Positions 35,220-44,104 are shown, numbered from the stretch's first letter. The stretch: DNA of 64,000 nt from CAYZMS01 sp964479625 (GCA_964479625.1 CAYZMS010000005.1:1-64000), one strand, 5' to 3'. Notes: generated by a model not told the origin, from the sequence alone. Numbers and translations are program-made.

Positions 35220-35792
35220 CTAATCCGTATTTTCCATACAAAGTCGAAGGTTACGCCTGCCGTTTTGCATATAGGAACGCACTTTGCCCAGCAGCCAACC
35301 TGTTTTTTGGGCAATTTCTTTATAGCTGAAATCTTCCAGGTAGAAAAGTCGAATGCATTTTGCCTGGTCTTCATTTAGGGTATCCAAACAACGTTCCAGT
35401 TCAGCGAGTTGCGCCTCCAGTTCCCCCTGCCCTTGTTCACTTATGGGATGCCAAAAAACTTCGGAATGCACATCTGCAGGGTCGAGAGGATGGACTGGGT
35501 TTCTACCCTCTTTTCGAAGCCGCATCAAGCAGTGATTGCGGGCAAGCACATACAACCAGGGCTTGAAGTTATCGATCTGGTGCCTGGGAACCTTGCGGAC
35601 CAATTCTTCAAATATATCCATAACGGCATCCTCCGCGTCTTCCTGGGGCAGGTATTTAAGGCACAGCCCATAAACCATATCGATGTAACGGTGATAGAGC
35701 CTACCCAGGTCCTGAAGTTGGCCTGTCTTTTGGAAACGTTTCAAGAGGAGGTCATCTTCTTCCAGAACGGCGGAAAGCGGTATATCCTTCAT
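35220..35792 (-). CDS. ECF-type sigma-70 factor
   Basis: 190 residues. Region 2 is at about 10-85 (LGRLYHRYIDMVYGLCLKYL, DAEDAVMDIFEELVRKV, FKPWLYVLARNHCL) and region 4 at about 128-185 (LDTLNEDQAKCIRLFYLEDF, SYKEIAQKTGWLLGKVRSYM), joined by a short acidic linker; region 3 is missing, as in ECF factors. It should direct RNA polymerase to a small regulon when its anti-sigma (next gene, 6 bases on) releases it. It starts only 8 bases after the glgB stop, so it is transcribed with the branching enzyme. Confidence 0.93.
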   Translation of the reverse strand: MKDIPLSAVLEEDDLLLKRFQKTGQLQDLGRLYHRYIDMVYGLCLKYLPQEDAEDAVMDIFEELVRKVPRHQIDNFKPWLYVLARNHCLMRLRKEGRNPVHPLDPADVHSEVFWHPISEQGQGELEAQLAELERCLDTLNEDQAKCIRLFYLEDFSYKEIAQKTGWLLGKVRSYMQNGRRNLRLCMENTD

Positions 35793-35800
35793 GACCTGAT

Positions 35801-37708
35801 TTATCGTTCGAAGGAAAAAACCATACAGGCCAAAGGAGCCACTTTAATTTCGATATAGAAAGGGCGTCCGTTCCATTCCCCCTCCCGGGTTTCATGCCTG
35901 GAATTAACATGTTGACCGGCGCCGCCATATTCGGAATCATCGCTATTCAGCACTTCCTTCCACCAGCCCTCATAGGGAACTCCTACCCGGAAGGGGTCCC
36001 GGGTAGCCGGAGTGAAATTACAAACTACTATCAAAGTATCCCGGGGATCATCTCCCTTTCGAAGGAAAGAAAGCAGGCTGTTTTGGGCACCTCCATGGTC
36101 TACCCATTCAAAACCTTCGCCAGAAAACTGTTTTTCGTAAAGCGCCGTAGTCTTGCGATAGAAGGCATTTAATTGCTTGACCCAGCGTTGCACACCCTGA
36201 TGTGGAGCGTGGTCGAGCAACCACCATTGCAGACCGGCCTCGATATTCCATTCGCTGGTCTGGGCAAATTCGCCACCCATGAACAGTAATTTGGTGCCCG
36301 GGTGCATATACATATAGCCGAACAATAAGCGCAGATTGGCAAATCGCTGCCATTCATCGCCAGGCATACGATCCATCAGGGAACCTTTACCGTGCACCAC
36401 CTCGTCGTGAGAAAGGGGAAGCAGAAAATTTTCGGTAAAGGCATAAATCAAACTAAAGGTAATCTCTCCGTGGTGGTATTGGCGATAGATGGGGTCCCGT
36501 TTGAAATAATTTAGGGTGTCGTGCATCCAACCCATCATCCATTTTTGCCCAAAGCCCAATCCTCCGGTATAGGTGGGGTGAGAAACTCCTGACCAGGCGG
36601 TGGATTCCTCGGCTATGGTGATGGTATCCGGGTATTCCCGGTAGACAGTCTCATTGAATTCGCGAAGGAAATCAATGGCTTCTAGGTTTTCGCGGCCGCC
36701 ATATTTGTTGGCGATCCATTCGCCCTCTTCCCGGGAATAATCAAGATAGAGCATAGAGGCAACCGCATCTACCCGCAAGCCGTCAATATGGTACTGTTCC
36801 AGCCAGAACAGGGCATTGGAGATCAGGAAGCTTCGAACTTCATTGCGGCCAAAGTTGAAAATGGAGCTTTTCCAGTCAGGGTGAAAACCCTGTTTGGGGT
36901 CAGCATGCTCGAACAGGTGGGTCCCATCGAATTGTGCCAGCCCGTGAGCATCTGTCGGAAAGTGGGAGGGCACCCAGTCCAGTATAACCCCTACGCCTGC
37001 CTGATGCAGGGCATCGACCAGGTATTTGAATTCTTCTGGAGTACCAAACCGGCTGGTTGGAGCAAAATAACCAGTCACCTGATACCCCCAGGAAGGATAG
37101 AAGGGGTGTTCCATTACGGGCAAGAGTTCTATATGAGTGAACCCCATATCCCGTACATAGGCAACCAATTCATCGGCTAGCTCCCGGTAGTCTAGGGAAT
37201 CCGGGGAATCTGATTTTTTTCGCCAGGAACCCAGGTGAACTTCATAAATGGAATAGGGAGCAGCAGCGTCGGCTTTTTCTTTTCGTTTTTCCATCCAGTC
37301 CTTATCTTCCCAGTTGTGGGGAGCATCCCAAACAATAGAGGCTGTGCGGGGCGGGATCTCCCAAAAACGGGCAAAGGGATCTCCCTTTTCGATCTTTCGT
37401 CCATCTTTTGCAGTGATAGAATATTTGTACAAAGTACCTTGACCCAGGCCTGGCAGAAACCCCTCCCAGATGCCGGATCCATCCCACCGGGGGGATAAAT
37501 GATGGGATTCTGTATTCCATCCGTTAAAATCTCCAACTACGGATACGGCCTCTGCATTGGGAGCCCAAAGGGCAAAATAGGTGCCTTGCTGGCCGGCTAC
37601 CTCAATTTGGTGGCTGCCGAGCTTTTCATATAATCGGAAATGCTTGCCCGACTTAAAAAGGTAAATATCGAATTCGGAAAACCGGCTGTAGTGGATTACG
37701 TTTGCCAT
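35801..37708 (-). CDS. glgB: 1,4-alpha-glucan branching enzyme (GH13)
   Basis: 635 residues. An N-terminal CBM48/isoamylase early-set domain (about 25-120, YFALWAPNAEAVSVVGDFNGW) precedes the GH13 barrel. Catalytic motifs are intact: nucleophile Asp in DGLRVDAVASMLYLDYSR (near 312), acid/base Glu in TITIAEESTAW (near 366) and the stabilising Asp in LSHDEVVHGKGSLM (near 435), followed by the C-terminal beta domain. It makes alpha-1,6 branches in glycogen in the cytoplasm. glgA and glgC are not nearby; a CBM48-only protein lies upstream on the same strand. The gene is joined to the ECF sigma gene by 8 bases. Confidence 0.97.
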   Translation of the reverse strand: MANVIHYSRFSEFDIYLFKSGKHFRLYEKLGSHQIEVAGQQGTYFALWAPNAEAVSVVGDFNGWNTESHHLSPRWDGSGIWEGFLPGLGQGTLYKYSITAKDGRKIEKGDPFARFWEIPPRTASIVWDAPHNWEDKDWMEKRKEKADAAAPYSIYEVHLGSWRKKSDSPDSLDYRELADELVAYVRDMGFTHIELLPVMEHPFYPSWGYQVTGYFAPTSRFGTPEEFKYLVDALHQAGVGVILDWVPSHFPTDAHGLAQFDGTHLFEHADPKQGFHPDWKSSIFNFGRNEVRSFLISNALFWLEQYHIDGLRVDAVASMLYLDYSREEGEWIANKYGGRENLEAIDFLREFNETVYREYPDTITIAEESTAWSGVSHPTYTGGLGFGQKWMMGWMHDTLNYFKRDPIYRQYHHGEITFSLIYAFTENFLLPLSHDEVVHGKGSLMDRMPGDEWQRFANLRLLFGYMYMHPGTKLLFMGGEFAQTSEWNIEAGLQWWLLDHAPHQGVQRWVKQLNAFYRKTTALYEKQFSGEGFEWVDHGGAQNSLLSFLRKGDDPRDTLIVVCNFTPATRDPFRVGVPYEGWWKEVLNSDDSEYGGAGQHVNSRHETREGEWNGRPFYIEIKVAPLACMVFSFER

Positions 37709-37767
37709 GCGATCGCTTGCTGTGGTGATAAGGCTAGTAGGGAATTCCCTGGAATAGGAGTATTAAA

Positions 37768-37775
37768 CAAATGTA
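37768..37775 (-). promoter_or_regulatory. Candidate -7 box TACATTTG for glgB operon
   Basis: TACATTTG on the minus strand matches TAnnTTTG and lies 60 bases before the glgB ATG. A T-rich stretch is upstream but no clear -33 TTTG. It would drive glgB, the ECF sigma factor and its partner. Confidence 0.35.
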
Positions 37776-37892
37776 ATAAATCTACCTGGAAAAACGACTA
37801 GTATAACAGCCAAAAGCAAAAGGTTCTTTTCCCATTATCCGGAAAACATGGAGTGGTAGAAAAAAGCAAGCTTTGGAGGGTAAAATTAGTGA

Positions 37893-37916
37893 GCTGCCTC
37901 AAAAAGCATAGGCAGC
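37893..37916 (-). terminator. Hairpin downstream of CBM48 gene
   Basis: GCTGCCT (37893-37899) and AGGCAGC (37910-37916) pair around a 10-base loop, 7 bases past the stop of the CBM48 gene. The minus strand then reads ACTAATTTTA. It may separate that gene from glgB. Confidence 0.4.
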
Positions 37917-37922
37917 CTCCTT

Positions 37923-38234
37923 TTAAGGATGGGTCAGGGTAATAACGGAGTTATCCACGCCAAATGGGGTGGGGATATAGCCGTCGGCAGCCCAATCGTT
38001 TTCCCATTGCTCATCCTGTGTGCGGTAGCGAAACTCAAAGGCCTCGTCTACTGGTAATTCTGCAGTTACTTTGTATTCATCGCCTTCCAGTTGCATGGTC
38101 AGGCCGGAATCCCAGTCCCAGTCATTGAAATCACCTACTACACGGACTTCTGCTCCTTCGCTGAAAGCTTCTTTAGGTACGCTAAAAGTTACTGCACATT
38201 TGAGTTCGCTCAGTCGAAAATCTTTGGTAAGCAT
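37923..38234 (-). CDS. Stand-alone CBM48 (AMPK-like glycogen-binding) protein
   Basis: 103 residues making up a single isoamylase early-set/CBM48 domain: VTFSVPKEAF, then VRVVGDFNDWDWDSGLTMQ (glycan-binding loop), VTAELPVDEAFEFRYR and a closing VDNSVITL. Such small cytoplasmic proteins bind glycogen-like glucans without a catalytic part. Position upstream of glgB on the same strand (about 215 bases, hairpin between) fits a role in glycogen handling. Confidence 0.85.
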   Translation of the reverse strand: MLTKDFRLSELKCAVTFSVPKEAFSEGAEVRVVGDFNDWDWDSGLTMQLEGDEYKVTAELPVDEAFEFRYRTQDEQWENDWAADGYIPTPFGVDNSVITLTHP

Positions 38235-38437
38235 GTCTTTTGGGTTGAAAAGGTTAGAAAATAAAAAACAGCAACTGCTTGTAAAAATAAACCCTATTTA
38301 TTTGATTATCAAGTTGAAAGAGGATTATGTTTATGTTAAGGAAGAAGGGAAGAAACAAGCTTATCGATTGTTTGGTAGATCGCCAGGGAAGCAAAATAAA
38401 TCAGCCATACGATTGAATGTAGAGGCAACAAACTAAG

Positions 38438-38472
38438 GATGCCTCAAAGCGGAGAGTAGGCTTTGAGGCATC
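38438..38472 (-). terminator. Perfect 13-bp hairpin after caspase/TPR cluster
   Basis: GATGCCTCAAAGC (38438-38450) and GCTTTGAGGCATC (38460-38472) are exact inverse complements with a 9-base loop, 8 bases past the stop of the TPR gene. It probably ends the minus-strand caspase/TPR transcript; a T-run (38475-38480) also follows on the plus strand. Confidence 0.6.
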
Positions 38473-38479
38473 GACTTTT

Positions 38480-39115
38480 TTAGTACCAGCTGTACTCCTC
38501 TTTAAGATTAGTGGAATAAAAGTCCGGATCATAGTAATTGGCTTCATCCAGGCAGAGCTGTGCCTCCTCGGAGTAGCCGGAAGCATAGTACAGGTAACCA
38601 AGCTGCCACCAGGCATCGGAATCTTCTTCATCCAGCTCGATCGCGACGTAAAGGGCGTCAGCACTGGTCTCGTAATCCCCTAATTCTTCATAAATAACGC
38701 CTAGCCAATAATAGGCATCCTGGAAATAATTATCCAATAGTATGGCGTTCTCAAATGCGTTGACCGCCTCTTCCAGTCGGTCCTGTTCATAGTAGGCCAG
38801 ACCGAGCCCATAGGCGGCATCTGCGTCAGAATTACTGTAGGCCGCAAATTGCTCAACCGCATAAGCGGGATTGGTCTCCCAGGCATCGTAAGCTTTTTCG
38901 ACCTCTGTATTTTCAATAGAAACAGGTCTGAAGTGGTTACCCAGGCCCTTGGGCTTGTTAGTATGCCTGGAAGTTGCTGCAGAGGCCTTTTTCGGTGGTT
39001 TTTTGATCTTCAGGGCAGCCAGGGCCGATCCCCCTGTGGTTCTGCCGCTTCCCTGTGCCCAGTTTACGGAAACTCCTAGCAAAAGGAAGGAAAAAATTAA
39101 CAGTTTTATTTTCAT
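38480..39115 (-). CDS. Exported TPR protein
   Basis: 211 residues. Signal peptide (IKLLIFSFLLLGVSVNWAQ), a basic Lys-rich segment (KIKKPPKKASAATSRHTNK) and then three to four TPR motifs at about 75-200 (AYGLGLAYYEQDRLEEAVNA, DAYYWLGVIYEELGDYETSA, DAWWQLGYLYYASGYSEEA). TPRs bind partner proteins; here it should act in the periplasm. It is the last gene of a minus-strand group with two caspase-fold proteins, 27 bases after the second, so it could be their partner. Confidence 0.82.
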   Translation of the reverse strand: MKIKLLIFSFLLLGVSVNWAQGSGRTTGGSALAALKIKKPPKKASAATSRHTNKPKGLGNHFRPVSIENTEVEKAYDAWETNPAYAVEQFAAYSNSDADAAYGLGLAYYEQDRLEEAVNAFENAILLDNYFQDAYYWLGVIYEELGDYETSADALYVAIELDEEDSDAWWQLGYLYYASGYSEEAQLCLDEANYYDPDFYSTNLKEEYSWY

Positions 39116-39142
39116 GGCGTTGGATATTTTGGAATGATTATG

Positions 39143-39970
39143 TTAATGGATTTTGTAATAAGGTATTTGCTGGCCCTGAGTCTGTTGTTCGACATCTCGT
39201 CGGACTTGCGACAGCATTGATTCCCAACTGCTGAACCTGTTGTAGGCCAGGCCCTCTCTTAATCGGTTTAGGAAGTTGAGGATGAAATAGGAGCCCACCT
39301 CATTATTGGTAATCGCCACTTTACCCGCGATGGACGCGCTCACAGTTATGGTACCGTAATACTCCGTGATGAGTTCGATCCCTTCGTATTCCAGACTTGA
39401 ATCGTCCATCGCCTCACGATTGAGTTGGTCATCGATGGCGGTGGTTTGAGCGATCATGGCGTTCAAGGATACAGAAACATCGGGGTCGTCATTGCAGCTG
39501 TCATTAATAAGCAAGACCAGGCGGGGAGCCCGTTCCTCTAATTCTTCGAGTACGATCTCCAGGTCGAGTTCACAATCCAGAGGGTCTGTCTGACCACTTG
39601 CTACTTGTCGGTTGCAGAAGTAAAGGTAGGGTAGTGGGTACATACCAGGGTCATCGTATTCATAGCGGCGCCCATGGCCGGAATAGAAGAACACGACCAC
39701 ATCATTCGGGCCACAGCTGAATTGGTCTTCCACGTAACCCTGGACCTGGTCAATATCAAAGTACAATAATTGAGGGTAGAAGGCCATACCGGCATCCTGA
39801 GCAACTGCCTGAAAAACTTTGTAGGTCTCTTCAAAGTCTCTGGCACAACCCTCCCGGATGTCAGGATTGATATTGTCAACCGTAGCAATAAAATGAAGAC
39901 TACCTCCCTGGCTGAAGATCGGGCTAAACCCAAACGCAATAAAAAAAATTAGCAAACAATACGGTTTCAT
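39143..39970 (-). CDS. Secreted caspase-fold (peptidase C14-like) protein
   Basis: 275 residues with signal peptide (YCLLIFFIAFGFSPIFS). The chain is one caspase-like domain: HFIATVDNINPDIREGCARD, catalytic His in VVVFFYSGHGRR (His99) and catalytic Cys in LVLLINDSCND (Cys159). In caspase-fold enzymes the Cys motif is normally DACHSG or similar; here it is NDSCND, so specificity or activity may differ. The family cleaves after basic or acidic residues depending on the branch. It lies 38 bases after the larger caspase-TPR protein and 27 bases before the TPR gene, all in one direction. Confidence 0.8.
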   Translation of the reverse strand: MKPYCLLIFFIAFGFSPIFSQGGSLHFIATVDNINPDIREGCARDFEETYKVFQAVAQDAGMAFYPQLLYFDIDQVQGYVEDQFSCGPNDVVVFFYSGHGRRYEYDDPGMYPLPYLYFCNRQVASGQTDPLDCELDLEIVLEELEERAPRLVLLINDSCNDDPDVSVSLNAMIAQTTAIDDQLNREAMDDSSLEYEGIELITEYYGTITVSASIAGKVAITNNEVGSYFILNFLNRLREGLAYNRFSSWESMLSQVRRDVEQQTQGQQIPYYKIH

Positions 39971-40008
39971 CGTTAGTTGGTTAAAAAGGTTTTAGAATCA
40001 AAGGTGTA

Positions 40009-42450
40009 TTATTCAGAGGTATATCGTTGCAAAAGTTTATGGTATTTTTTGTGCTCCTGCACTTTGGGGAAATCTTCCAGATAGTACTCGATAAGGTCGA
40101 TGTAATCGGCAAGTTCGCCGCTGAGCTGGGCAACTTCCAGGGTGCTTTTTACGGCATTCAGGGATTTTTTGATTTTACCGGCTTCGGCCCAGAACACACT
40201 CAGGAGTAGTTCGGTAAAAGGCTCTTCCGGTAAGGTCTGTTCCATCAACTTATAGGCCTGCAGGGTTTGGGTGCGGTCGTCGGCTTCCTTAGAATACTCA
40301 GCCACATCGTAAAGGGTCAACCATTGGAACAAAGGCTCTAGTGGTAGTTGGGGAATTTGTTGCCATTGGTTTAATTCGATAAGGGCTTCGGCCAGTTGGG
40401 TTGTAATGCCGCTTTCCAGGCTGGGGTCTAGTGTTGCAGACTTTAGGAGGGTAGTCTTTGCTGCTCCCGGGCGATCGGTTTTAAGGTAAAGTGCGCCTAG
40501 GTATTGATGGGCTTTCGCCATTTCAGGGTCCAGAGATATGGCTTTCCGGTAGGCAACCTCTGCGGAGTCTGTTTTTACCTGTGTATCAAGAGTTAGTGCC
40601 AGACCGTACCAGGCCCTGGCAAAGTTGCTATCAATGGCCAGTACTTTTCTGTAAGCGGCTTTTGCTTTTTCCAGGGTATCAATTTTTTTTAGAAAACTAG
40701 CATAGTTGTAATAATTGAATTTATCATCAGGGTACCATTTGGCGGCTTGCTGGTAGCAATAAATGGCCGAGTCGACTTTTTCCTTTCTTTGAAGTTCGGT
40801 GAGTGTAGTGTCTGTGGAAAATTCTACACTGAGCAGGTTACCTGTGGTAGTATAGGCAGATGTAAAGTTCGGTTTAAATTCCAGGGCCTTTTTCAGGTTT
40901 TTTCGGGTGCAGCCTAGGGAGTCTTTTTCAAGGCAGGCAATGGCTAGGTTATGATACGGGATTGCCCAGGTAGGAGCAAGTTCCCGGGCTTTTTTCAGGT
41001 AAATACGGCTACTATCCGGGTAGCCCAGTTCGAGTAATAAGTAGCCGATTTCGTTATGAATATAGGCTGCTTTATCTTCAAAGAGCAGGGCAGAATCCTG
41101 TTTGTTCATTGCCCGTTGGTAGAGGGAATCGGGCTGTTGGTTTCGTTCGCCCTTCATCCGTTCTACCAGGCCTTCAAAGTAGTAACGCCGTGCTTGTATA
41201 GAAGCATGTCTGGGGTCTTTTTCTCCCAGCAGGCTTGCTGCTTTTTTTAGATAGGCTGGAAAACGGATGTATTTCTGATCGAACTGATCCCGAAGTTTTA
41301 ATTCTGCCGGGTCGGTTTCGAGGTAAGCCCTGATAGCTTGCTGGACAGAGTCCAACATAGCGGTGGTCAGGTTTTCTATCAGCAAGCTCATGAAGGGGCG
41401 TAAGGTAGAATCAGCGTAGAGTTGTTCCAGAAAGAAACTGGCAGAGCGTTTTTCCGGTTCGATCAAGCGCCCTCGTTCCAGAGACCTATTAAAACGGCCG
41501 TAGTTCATGCTTACTTCGTCGGAAACGACCCGCTCCATAAGGGTAACTTCAATATTTTCGATCAACTCTTTAGACTCAAAGGCTCGAAGGGAGTCTGCAG
41601 TAGTAGCATCTACATAGAAGAGTGGTTCGTTTTTTCGACCTCCAATCACATCGGGGTGCTGTTTTTTGTTTGTTGCTTTTCGAATATGATCCTGCAGAAA
41701 GTCCTCCAGTTCATAAAGATCTACCCGGGTGTCCTGGTCTGTATCTGCCCGTCCTTGGAGGCCACTGATCAGGTAATAGGAAAAAACACCTCTGCCCTCT
41801 CCCCATTCCATAGATTCCAAGGCCTTTTCATAGGGTTGACAGGACATGATCTTGATTTCATTGCCCGATCGCTTACCGAGTTCCCGTGCTGTCAATTCGG
41901 TTCCACCGATATTATTACCCGCGAGGGCTCCGGAATGGCAGGCATCGGCGATCACAATAAATTGGGCGTTCCGGTTCCGGAGTTTTCCACTTAGGTGCTC
42001 ATTTAAAAACTCCAGGCCCAGGGCGTTGAGCCGGTAGTTATTCGGAGGAGTGTCGTAGGCTAACAGGAATCCTTTTTCTTCATTGCTCTGGCGTTCCACA
42101 TCTCCATGGCCTGCAAAGTAGAATATGGCTCTACCCCCTGCTGGTGTATTCCTTTCGAGCCAAATCAGTCCCGATTGGATGCTGGCGAGGCTGGCCTGCT
42201 CGTCGGTTAATATTCGAATTTGGCTACTGTCGAGCCTACCCCCGGCTGAAGAGCGGAGAAAGGCATGGAAGGCGCTGGCATCCCTGGCAGCGTATTTTAG
42301 ATCAGAGATCTCCACATCCTGGTATTCGGAAATACCAACAATGAGTGCATACACCTCGGAAGGAGCCTGTGCAGCCCCTGGCAGGAACCGAAAAAGGCAA
42401 AGTCCAAAAAAGATTGGCCATAGCGGCCTGATAAATTGGGAAATACTCAT
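40009..42450 (-). CDS. Caspase-TPR protein (peptidase C14 domain plus TPR array)
   Basis: 813 residues. A hydrophobic N-terminus (about 7-28) acts as signal peptide. The caspase domain (about 32-270) has YALIVGISEYQDVEIS, catalytic His115 in FYFAGHGD and catalytic Cys171 in IADACHSGA, so the dyad is intact. A helical middle region follows (280-440), then a TPR array (about 440-690, for example AYIHNEIGYLLLELGYPDSS and AKAHQYLGALYLKTDRPGAA). Bacterial caspase-like proteins of this kind are often tied to effector or regulated-death systems, but exported ones may have envelope roles. First gene of the caspase/caspase/TPR group. Confidence 0.88.
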   Translation of the reverse strand: MSISQFIRPLWPIFFGLCLFRFLPGAAQAPSEVYALIVGISEYQDVEISDLKYAARDASAFHAFLRSSAGGRLDSSQIRILTDEQASLASIQSGLIWLERNTPAGGRAIFYFAGHGDVERQSNEEKGFLLAYDTPPNNYRLNALGLEFLNEHLSGKLRNRNAQFIVIADACHSGALAGNNIGGTELTARELGKRSGNEIKIMSCQPYEKALESMEWGEGRGVFSYYLISGLQGRADTDQDTRVDLYELEDFLQDHIRKATNKKQHPDVIGGRKNEPLFYVDATTADSLRAFESKELIENIEVTLMERVVSDEVSMNYGRFNRSLERGRLIEPEKRSASFFLEQLYADSTLRPFMSLLIENLTTAMLDSVQQAIRAYLETDPAELKLRDQFDQKYIRFPAYLKKAASLLGEKDPRHASIQARRYYFEGLVERMKGERNQQPDSLYQRAMNKQDSALLFEDKAAYIHNEIGYLLLELGYPDSSRIYLKKARELAPTWAIPYHNLAIACLEKDSLGCTRKNLKKALEFKPNFTSAYTTTGNLLSVEFSTDTTLTELQRKEKVDSAIYCYQQAAKWYPDDKFNYYNYASFLKKIDTLEKAKAAYRKVLAIDSNFARAWYGLALTLDTQVKTDSAEVAYRKAISLDPEMAKAHQYLGALYLKTDRPGAAKTTLLKSATLDPSLESGITTQLAEALIELNQWQQIPQLPLEPLFQWLTLYDVAEYSKEADDRTQTLQAYKLMEQTLPEEPFTELLLSVFWAEAGKIKKSLNAVKSTLEVAQLSGELADYIDLIEYYLEDFPKVQEHKKYHKLLQRYTSE

Positions 42451-42603
42451 TATTAAATATAGCTTTCTTTTCTCATTTTCCTGGATTTTGCGGGCATGTC
42501 AAAGTTTTCCCGCCCAAAAAGGCTTTTTCACTACTGGAACAAGCAGACTTCCCGACAAGCGATCTTTCGACAAATTCGTATCTTCGTCTGAAACGGTTCA
42601 AAT

Positions 42604-43290
42604 ATGAATATTGTAATAACCGGTGCAAGCCGGGGAATTGGCTTTGCTGCCGCAGAGGTCTTGCTGAGCGATCACCAGGTTTTAGTACTCACCCGAAATA
42701 CGCAGGCTTTAGAGCCATTACGACAGAGAGCAGAGGGTCGTCTGCGCGTATTGCCCTTTGACCTTAGAGCGCCGAATATGACAGTGCTGGACAAGGAACT
42801 GGATGCTTTGGGTGGACAGGTGGATATATTGATCAACAACGCTGGGTTATTAATCAACCAGCGGTTTAAAGATCTGGAAGAAGAAGATTGGCAGGCGCTT
42901 TTTGAGGTCAATTTTTTTGGACCTGTACGCCTGATCCGTAAGCTGATCCCAAGACTTGAACAGGCAGAACATCCTCATATTTTGAATATCAGCAGCATGG
43001 GGGGCTTCCAGGGGAGTAGTAAATTTCCTGGGTTAACGGGCTATTCCACCAGTAAAGCCGCTCTGGCCGGGTTGACAGAATGCCTGGCCGAGGAGTTTAA
43101 GGAAAAAGGGATATCTGTAAATTGCCTGGCTCTTGGGGCCGTGCAAACCGAAATGCTGGAGGAGGCATTCCCCGGGATGCAGGCGCCGGTTGCTCCGGAA
43201 GCGATGGGGGCGTTCATAGCCTACTTTGCTGAAAAAGGGCAAGCTTTTTTCAATGGGAAAATACTGCCGGTTTCGGTTTCTACGCCTTGA
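42604..43290 (+). CDS. Short-chain dehydrogenase/reductase (SDR)
   Basis: 228 residues, classical SDR. The nucleotide-binding TGASRGIG is at 6-13, NNAG at 78-81, catalytic Ser near 130, and the active-site YSTSK with Tyr147 and Lys151. It reduces a carbonyl or oxidises an alcohol with NAD(P)(H) in the cytoplasm; the substrate cannot be told. Slightly short at the C-terminus compared with the usual 245 residues. Divergent from the caspase gene. A long perfect palindrome follows 56 bases after its stop. Confidence 0.93.
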   Translation: MNIVITGASRGIGFAAAEVLLSDHQVLVLTRNTQALEPLRQRAEGRLRVLPFDLRAPNMTVLDKELDALGGQVDILINNAGLLINQRFKDLEEEDWQALFEVNFFGPVRLIRKLIPRLEQAEHPHILNISSMGGFQGSSKFPGLTGYSTSKAALAGLTECLAEEFKEKGISVNCLALGAVQTEMLEEAFPGMQAPVAPEAMGAFIAYFAEKGQAFFNGKILPVSVSTP

Positions 43291-43346
43291 GGCATTTATT
43301 GTTTATTCAGGTGGTTTTTTTCCTTTTTTTCCCTTTCCTCCGTTTG

Positions 43347-43399
43347 TTAGGTGCCTTGCACTTATAGGTGTCCGGCACCTATAAGTGCAAGGCACCTAA
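43347..43399. repeat. Perfect 24-bp inverted repeat (REP-like hairpin)
   Basis: Arms 43347-43370 and 43376-43399 are exact inverse complements with a 5-base loop (TCCGG). Each arm holds nested copies of AGGTG/GGTGCC/CACCT, so several foldings are possible. It follows a pyrimidine-only-like tract (about 43311-43340) and lies between two genes of the same direction. The form resembles REP-type palindromes mobilised by RAYT (Y1) transposases, though no such gene is present. It could also act as a terminator. Confidence 0.7.
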
Positions 43400-43435
43400 T
43401 ACGAAAAAATATTGTTAAAGTCAATAGCTCTCTCC

Positions 43436-44104
43436 ATGAGCCGTCCAAATCAAACTTTCATCCCCTTAAAGCCTAAGCATTTTTCTGCTGAGGAAATGGA
43501 CAAGCGCAGTCGGGCCTTTTACCAGTTTATGGATCAACGCAGGTCCGTTAGGGAGTTTTCTGACCGGCCGGTAGCCCGGGAAGTAATCGAACGCATTGTG
43601 ATGACCGCATCCACAGCTCCTTCTGGAGCCCATAAACAACCCTGGACCTTCTGTGTCATTTCAGACCCCACCATAAAAAAAGAGATCCGGATCGCAGCCG
43701 AAAAGGAGGAATACGAGAACTATAACGGACGCATGTCGGATGAATGGCTCGACGACCTGAAAACCTTCGGCACGGATTGGAATAAGCCTTTCCTGGAGGT
43801 GGCGCCCTATCTGATCGTACTGTTCAAGAAGGCCTACGACCTTGAAAAGGGGGAGAAAAAAAAGAATTATTATGTGAATGAGTCGGTCGGTATTGCGGCA
43901 GGAATGCTATTGGCAGCAATCCACAACGCTGGTCTGGTTAGCCTGACCCATACGCCTAGTCCAATGAATTTTCTTCAACATATCCTCCAGCGGCCGGAAA
44001 ATGAACGGGCCTTCCTGCTTTTACCAGTGGGTTATCCGGCCGAAGATGCCCGGGTGCCGGATATTCAACGAAAAACCCCCGAGCAAGTAATGGTGTTTTA
44101 TTAA
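43436..44104 (+). CDS. Nitroreductase-family flavoprotein (iodotyrosine deiodinase-like)
   Basis: 222 residues from ATG 43436; an in-frame TTG at 43412 would add 8 residues inside the region next to the palindrome. FMN-binding marks of the nitroreductase fold are present: RRSVREFSDRPV near residue 34, TASTAPSGAHKQPWTF near 61, and NESVGIAAGMLLAAIHNAGL near 158. The pattern KQPWTFCVISD and the SLTHTPSPMNFL segment resemble the iodotyrosine deiodinase branch. It would use FMN and NAD(P)H or a partner to reduce a halo- or nitro-aromatic compound or a quinone; the substrate is unknown. Confidence 0.88.
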   Translation: MSRPNQTFIPLKPKHFSAEEMDKRSRAFYQFMDQRRSVREFSDRPVAREVIERIVMTASTAPSGAHKQPWTFCVISDPTIKKEIRIAAEKEEYENYNGRMSDEWLDDLKTFGTDWNKPFLEVAPYLIVLFKKAYDLEKGEKKKNYYVNESVGIAAGMLLAAIHNAGLVSLTHTPSPMNFLQHILQRPENERAFLLLPVGYPAEDARVPDIQRKTPEQVMVFY

